NCBI GenBank assembly: GCA_018812385.1
Contig: JAHJDU010000141.1
Coordinates: 1-10,282, forward strand
Direction: 5' to 3'
DNA from: Pseudomonadota bacterium
GTDB lineage: Bacteria; Desulfobacterota; Desulfobacteria; Desulfobacterales; Desulfobacteraceae
Length of the DNA stretch: 10,282 bases
The notes beneath the pieces were generated by a model. It did no database searches, was not told the origin of the DNA, and was given only the letters and a program-made list of their open reading frames with translations. A program made the position numbers and the translations under genes. This document shows positions 6,698-10,282 of this stretch, piece after piece; the stretch's first letter is position 1; each line of letters begins with the position of its first letter.

Positions 6698-9052
6698 ATG
6701 CCTTTTCCCCAGATGAAAACAAGAATGAATACGATGAATAAAATACTTGGCTTTTTTTTGGCTGTGTTCATTGTTGCCGGGTGTATTGCCCCTAAAACTG
6801 AAACAATTAAAAAAGCTGAACAAATACAAAACAGTTCAGGAATATTAGATAAAACTGCCATTATTCCGAAGGATAGACAGATAAGTGCTGTCAATGTTGA
6901 TCTTGCGAAACACCCAGTTGAGATTGAAATTCAAGGGAATCAAAAATTAGTCTATACCTCCATAAAACAAGCCTTTCCTTTTGGAATTGCCATTTATTTT
7001 CCTGAAACCAGAATTGCTGAAGATTTCAAGATAATAGTCCCTGAAAACAACAGCATTGGTGATTTAATTGTTACCTATGTTGATGAAGAGATGAAAACTG
7101 CAAAAATTGAAATTTTGTTAAAACAGGACCTTCACTATGAAGTGATTGAAAATGATCATATTTTAACGGTGGCTCTTTCTGATAATATTATGGGAAAGCA
7201 GGCCCGTGTCAATAAGCTAGCTGACTCTACAGCCATGGTGGTGGATAAGAACTCCCGGGAAAATACCGTATCTGAAGAAACCATTATTATCCCCGATAGA
7301 ACAGCAACAATGACCCATATTGAATTTAATACTGAGGCGGACGGGAAATCCAGCATAGTTGTTCAAACAAGCCACCCTGTAAAACATGACATCACCCAGG
7401 AAAGCAGCAATAATAAATTGTTTTTAAATCTTTATAATACAATAATCCCAGAGTATCATAAACGGCCACTTTTAACGCAATATTTTAAATCAGCAGTTGA
7501 AGGATTAATGCCGATTCAGGTTCCAGGGGAAAAAAAGAATTCAAAAATTGAGATAAAAATAAGGGATCAGGTCCCCTATCGAGTCGTTCAGACTCAAAAT
7601 ATTATTTCATTGTTTTTTGAGGCATCTGCAATAGCCTCTCCTGTATTTAGTAAGGCAAATAAAAAAGTACTCAAAGGGCCTCAAATTCAGCTGATTGAGC
7701 CAGAAAGACAGAAGACAGACCTGCTTGAAGAACCCTTATTAATCGCAGATCAAAAACAAACCACTAAAAAGCAAACAGTGGAAGAAGCAATCTTTGGATC
7801 GCAAAAAAAATATACAGGTGAAAAAATCAAGCTGGATTTTTATGAAACTGATATTAAGAATGTATTCAGGATCCTTCGAAGTGTTGGAAAGCTTAATTTC
7901 GCAATCGACAGGGATGTTCAAGGGAAAGTGACCTTAACCCTTGAAAATCCGGTTCCATGGGATCAGGTGCTGGACCTTGTTTTAAGGATGAATAACCTTG
8001 GAATGAAAAAAGAAGGAAATGTTATACGGATTGCAACCATAGAGACATTGAACAAAGAAGAAAAAATGATGCAGGAAACTATTGTTACCAGGCAGAAATC
8101 TTTGGAACAAAAAAAGAGTTTAGAGTTATTGGTGACAGAATATATCCCTGTAAATTATTCCGATGCATCAGCAGATATCAAACCTCATATAGACCAGATT
8201 CTAACAAAAGACAGGGGTAGAATAAGTGTTGATAAACGTACCAATATGATCATTATCACTGATACCCAGGCAAAAGTTGATCAGGCCCGGGAAATTATTT
8301 TTCGATTGGATAAAGTTACCCCGCAAATCATGATCGAGGCAAAAGTGGTTGAAGTGACAAAGGATTTTTCAAGAGAGCTTGGGCTTGGTTTAAGCTTTAC
8401 AAATAGCCAAACTGAATACACAGGGAGATCAGGGGACTTCACCATCGCTTTAAATAGTCCGGTTTCAGCACCAGCCAATGCAGGCTCATTTAATTTTTAT
8501 AGAATTTTGGGTTCCAATTTTTTAAGTATGAATGCACAAATAGCAGCGTCTGAGACAAAGGGTGATGTTAAAGTTGTTTCTTCGCCCCGAATTCTTACCC
8601 TTGACAACAAAAGTGCAAAAATAAAACAGGGCCTTGAATATGCATATCTTGAGCGTGATGACACTGGTGGGTCATCTGTTAAATTTAAAAATATTGATTT
8701 GCTGCTGGAAGTCACACCCCATGTGACACCGGATAAAAGAATTGCAATGAAGGTCTATTTGACTAAAAATGATATTGACTCTGTTACCAGTGGGGTTCCA
8801 TCCCTTTCAACCAATGAGGCAGAGACAGAGCTTCTGGTAAATAATAACGATACCATTGTCATTGGCGGAATTGTAAAAACAACAGATACCAAGAGCAGTT
8901 CAGGAACGCCTTTTCTTTCCGGAATTCCTTATTTAGGAAGACTTTTCAGGACAGATATTGGTAAAGATAAAAGAAATGAACTATTAATATTTATAACCCC
9001 ATCCATTGTTCAGCTTGAACAAAAAAGAAATACTTTCACAACATCAGATTAA
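6698..9052 (+). CDS. pilQ: Type IV pilus secretin PilQ, with N-terminal lipobox
   Basis: The outer-membrane secretin through which the pilus passes; 784 aa from ATG 6698. The signal sequence ends in IVAGC, a lipobox with C29 followed by I30, so the protein may be lipidated. Two AMIN-type beta domains (about 67-155 and 205-308), which in other PilQ proteins bind peptidoglycan, are followed by a linker. The STN/N0 domain is at about 372-452 (KIKLDFYETDIKNVFRILRS, VTLTLENPVPWDQVLDLVL). The N1 domain (about 478-540) contains VDKRTNMIIITDT. The secretin core (about 541-775) has IMIEAKVVEV, VKVVSSPRILTLDNKSAKI, the IGGIV region (about 721) and the closing GIPYLGRLFR and ELLIFITPSIV. It is the last gene of the operon; its stop overlaps the stop of the convergent TPR lipoprotein gene. 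Identity is certain; lipidation is predicted. Confidence 0.97.
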   Translation: MPFPQMKTRMNTMNKILGFFLAVFIVAGCIAPKTETIKKAEQIQNSSGILDKTAIIPKDRQISAVNVDLAKHPVEIEIQGNQKLVYTSIKQAFPFGIAIYFPETRIAEDFKIIVPENNSIGDLIVTYVDEEMKTAKIEILLKQDLHYEVIENDHILTVALSDNIMGKQARVNKLADSTAMVVDKNSRENTVSEETIIIPDRTATMTHIEFNTEADGKSSIVVQTSHPVKHDITQESSNNKLFLNLYNTIIPEYHKRPLLTQYFKSAVEGLMPIQVPGEKKNSKIEIKIRDQVPYRVVQTQNIISLFFEASAIASPVFSKANKKVLKGPQIQLIEPERQKTDLLEEPLLIADQKQTTKKQTVEEAIFGSQKKYTGEKIKLDFYETDIKNVFRILRSVGKLNFAIDRDVQGKVTLTLENPVPWDQVLDLVLRMNNLGMKKEGNVIRIATIETLNKEEKMMQETIVTRQKSLEQKKSLELLVTEYIPVNYSDASADIKPHIDQILTKDRGRISVDKRTNMIIITDTQAKVDQAREIIFRLDKVTPQIMIEAKVVEVTKDFSRELGLGLSFTNSQTEYTGRSGDFTIALNSPVSAPANAGSFNFYRILGSNFLSMNAQIAASETKGDVKVVSSPRILTLDNKSAKIKQGLEYAYLERDDTGGSSVKFKNIDLLLEVTPHVTPDKRIAMKVYLTKNDIDSVTSGVPSLSTNEAETELLVNNNDTIVIGGIVKTTDTKSSSGTPFLSGIPYLGRLFRTDIGKDKRNELLIFITPSIVQLEQKRNTFTTSD

Positions 9053-9804
9053 TTGAGTTCAAAAAGCCTTTTTTGTGCTTCCCTTGCAAGGGGTGATGTT
9101 GCAGGTTCTAATTTAAGAACAATATTCCAGGATTTTCTGGCTTTATCAAAATTTTTTAAAGCTTCATAAACTTTTGCCATATCAGAGTGAATAATAGCAG
9201 CTTCAGGATTTGTTTCCAGGGCATGATGGAGAAAGTCAATGGCCTGGTTGTGGTTGCCTGTCTCAATGTAAATGGATGCAAGCCCATGCACGGAAACTAA
9301 AAAATTTGGTCTGATTTCTAAGGATTTAATAAAATAATTTTTAGCAGTGATGTACTTTTTTTGATGAAAATATGCCCATCCAAGATTTGAAAAAGATATT
9401 TCAGGAGTGGCATATAAAAGGTTCTCGGAAACCTCTTTAAAACACCCAATTGCAAGATCCCATTTTTTCTGCTTAAGATATACCACCCCAAGATGATTTT
9501 TTGCGTGAATATAGTCTGATTTAAGGTCCAATGCTTTTTTGAAACTATTTTCCGCAAGATCATATCTCTCCTTGGCCAGATAAACTAGTCCCAGACTATT
9601 ATTAAGATAAGGATCATTAGGGATTATTTGATGGGCTTCAAGAAGGCTTTGTAATGCAGCAGTATATTTTCCGGAATTATAGTGGGCCTCACCAATCCTC
9701 TGAATGTCAATGGCGTTCTCTTTTTTATTTTCCATATCCACATTTTTTGACGAGCAGGATACAAGAAAAAGGAAGACAAAAAATAGAGAAATAATATTTT
9801 TCAT
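9049..9804 (-). CDS. Six-TPR lipoprotein, candidate PilQ pilotin (PilF/PilW/Tgl-like)
   Basis: A 251-aa predicted outer-membrane lipoprotein: a hydrophobic signal peptide ends in LVSC with C17 followed by Ser, which does not signal inner-membrane retention. The rest is about six tetratricopeptide repeats (roughly 32-64, 66-98, 99-131, 136-168, 169-201, 203-235), with typical motifs such as NSLGLVYLAKERYDLAENSF and NLGWAYFHQKKYITAKNYF. Size, lipobox and repeat number match the pilotins PilF, PilW and Tgl, which promote PilQ multimer assembly, and the gene abuts pilQ. A general TPR lipoprotein remains possible because TPRs alone do not prove function. GGGGA lies about 9 nt upstream of the ATG. 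It follows the unidentified upstream gene by 14 bp, so the two are probably co-transcribed, convergently with the pil operon. Confidence 0.85.
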   Translation of the reverse strand: MKNIISLFFVFLFLVSCSSKNVDMENKKENAIDIQRIGEAHYNSGKYTAALQSLLEAHQIIPNDPYLNNSLGLVYLAKERYDLAENSFKKALDLKSDYIHAKNHLGVVYLKQKKWDLAIGCFKEVSENLLYATPEISFSNLGWAYFHQKKYITAKNYFIKSLEIRPNFLVSVHGLASIYIETGNHNQAIDFLHHALETNPEAAIIHSDMAKVYEALKNFDKARKSWNIVLKLEPATSPLAREAQKRLFELN

Positions 9805-9818
9805 ATGGCTTTCCCCTT

Positions 9819-10282
9819 TTATTGGACTTGGGTTGTATTTTCCATGGATAAAATTTTTATCCCCTCTTTTTTAAGATATGTTGAAGCATCTATGCTTAAC
9901 GGTTTAACAGGAATAAACAATTTATCCTGTCCTTTAGTAGCATAAAGCCCATTTAAGCTTTCAATGGTTTTCTCACTAGGAAAAGATGGGTTCTTCCATG
10001 TTGCATATCCAAGATGTGAGAATAATTTTTCACATAGTTCAAGTGGGGTCAATTCCGGGGATATGGAAATAATTTTAAATTTTTGTTTTTCAAGGATTTC
10101 TAAAGCAGATCCATAAACTATTCCAAAATTAATCAACAAGTCTTTTGTATCTTTCCTTGTAACCCGACCAAAGGATGCCTCAAGATTTATATTATTAAGG
10201 CTGAAAGGTATTTTTACATTCGGGATGTAGTCATAATTTGTTTGCAAAAGAAGTGTTTCAATAATTTTTTTATAGTCAGTGA
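9819..10282 (-). CDS. Unidentified protein, C-terminal part (5' end outside window)
   Basis: The frame runs from the right edge of the window to a TAA at 9819-9821, giving about 154 visible residues. A TTG at 10247 could serve as a start, but coding continues upstream of it (TDYKKIIETLL), so the gene very likely begins beyond the window. The visible part is mixed alpha/beta and looks globular: YIPNVKIPFSLNNINLEASF, DLLINFGIVYGSALEILEKQ, KIISISPELTPLELCEKLF, LFIPVKPLSIDASTYLKKEG. I see no membrane helix, TPR or catalytic motif that I can name, and I do not recognise the family. It lies 14 bp upstream of the TPR lipoprotein gene on the same strand, which suggests one operon and perhaps a shared envelope-related job. 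That link is inference. Confidence 0.7.
   Translation of the reverse strand, partial: TDYKKIIETLLLQTNYDYIPNVKIPFSLNNINLEASFGRVTRKDTKDLLINFGIVYGSALEILEKQKFKIISISPELTPLELCEKLFSHLGYATWKNPSFPSEKTIESLNGLYATKGQDKLFIPVKPLSIDASTYLKKEGIKILSMENTTQVQ

Noticed and set aside
9081..9092. 12-bp perfect palindrome CCCTTGCAAGGG near the end of the TPR lipoprotein gene
   Set aside because: It lies within coding sequence, is explained by the codons for a Pro-Leu-Ala-Arg stretch, and has no spacer to form a hairpin loop.

Overview
The window is AT-rich and looks like chromosome from a Gram-negative bacterium with an outer membrane: it holds a secretin and three predicted lipoproteins. Gene order, low GC and protein style suggest a member of the Desulfobacterota (Desulfobacterales-like), but this is inference from sequence character, not a database match.

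Layout from left to right. (1) The 3' end of a plus-strand gene for a tetratricopeptide-like protein (up to 409), followed by a strong hairpin (419-454) and about 320 bp of AT-rich DNA with no convincing gene. (2) A minus-strand two-component pair: a membrane sensor histidine kinase (2160-3575) followed 12 bp later by a sigma-54-dependent NtrC-family response regulator (777-2147). (3) A 196-bp divergent regulatory region (3576-3771) with two candidate sigma-70 promoters reading toward pilM, a candidate -10 box for the kinase, a perfect 10-bp inverted repeat and a possible 10-codon leader ORF. (4) A tightly packed plus-strand type IV pilus alignment operon, pilM-pilN-pilO-pilP-pilQ (3772-9052). 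(5) A convergent minus-strand pair: a gene I cannot identify, cut by the right edge (9819-10282), then a lipoprotein with about six TPRs (9049-9804). The stop codon of the latter overlaps the pilQ stop codon.

How they fit together. In known type IV pilus systems, PilM (cytoplasmic, actin-like) binds the N-terminus of PilN. PilN and PilO form an inner-membrane dimer, and PilP links it through the periplasm to the PilQ secretin in the outer membrane. The six-TPR lipoprotein next to pilQ resembles the secretin pilotins PilF/PilW/Tgl and may help PilQ assemble. The divergent kinase and regulator could control pilus genes, as PilS/PilR do elsewhere, but the kinase has a two-helix, periplasmic-sensor layout, so its signal and targets are open.

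I found no mobile element, CRISPR array, rRNA or tRNA, and no clearly new biological system. The points most worth a second look are the structured pil leader region, the lipobox on PilQ beside a TPR lipoprotein, and the unidentified gene at the right edge.
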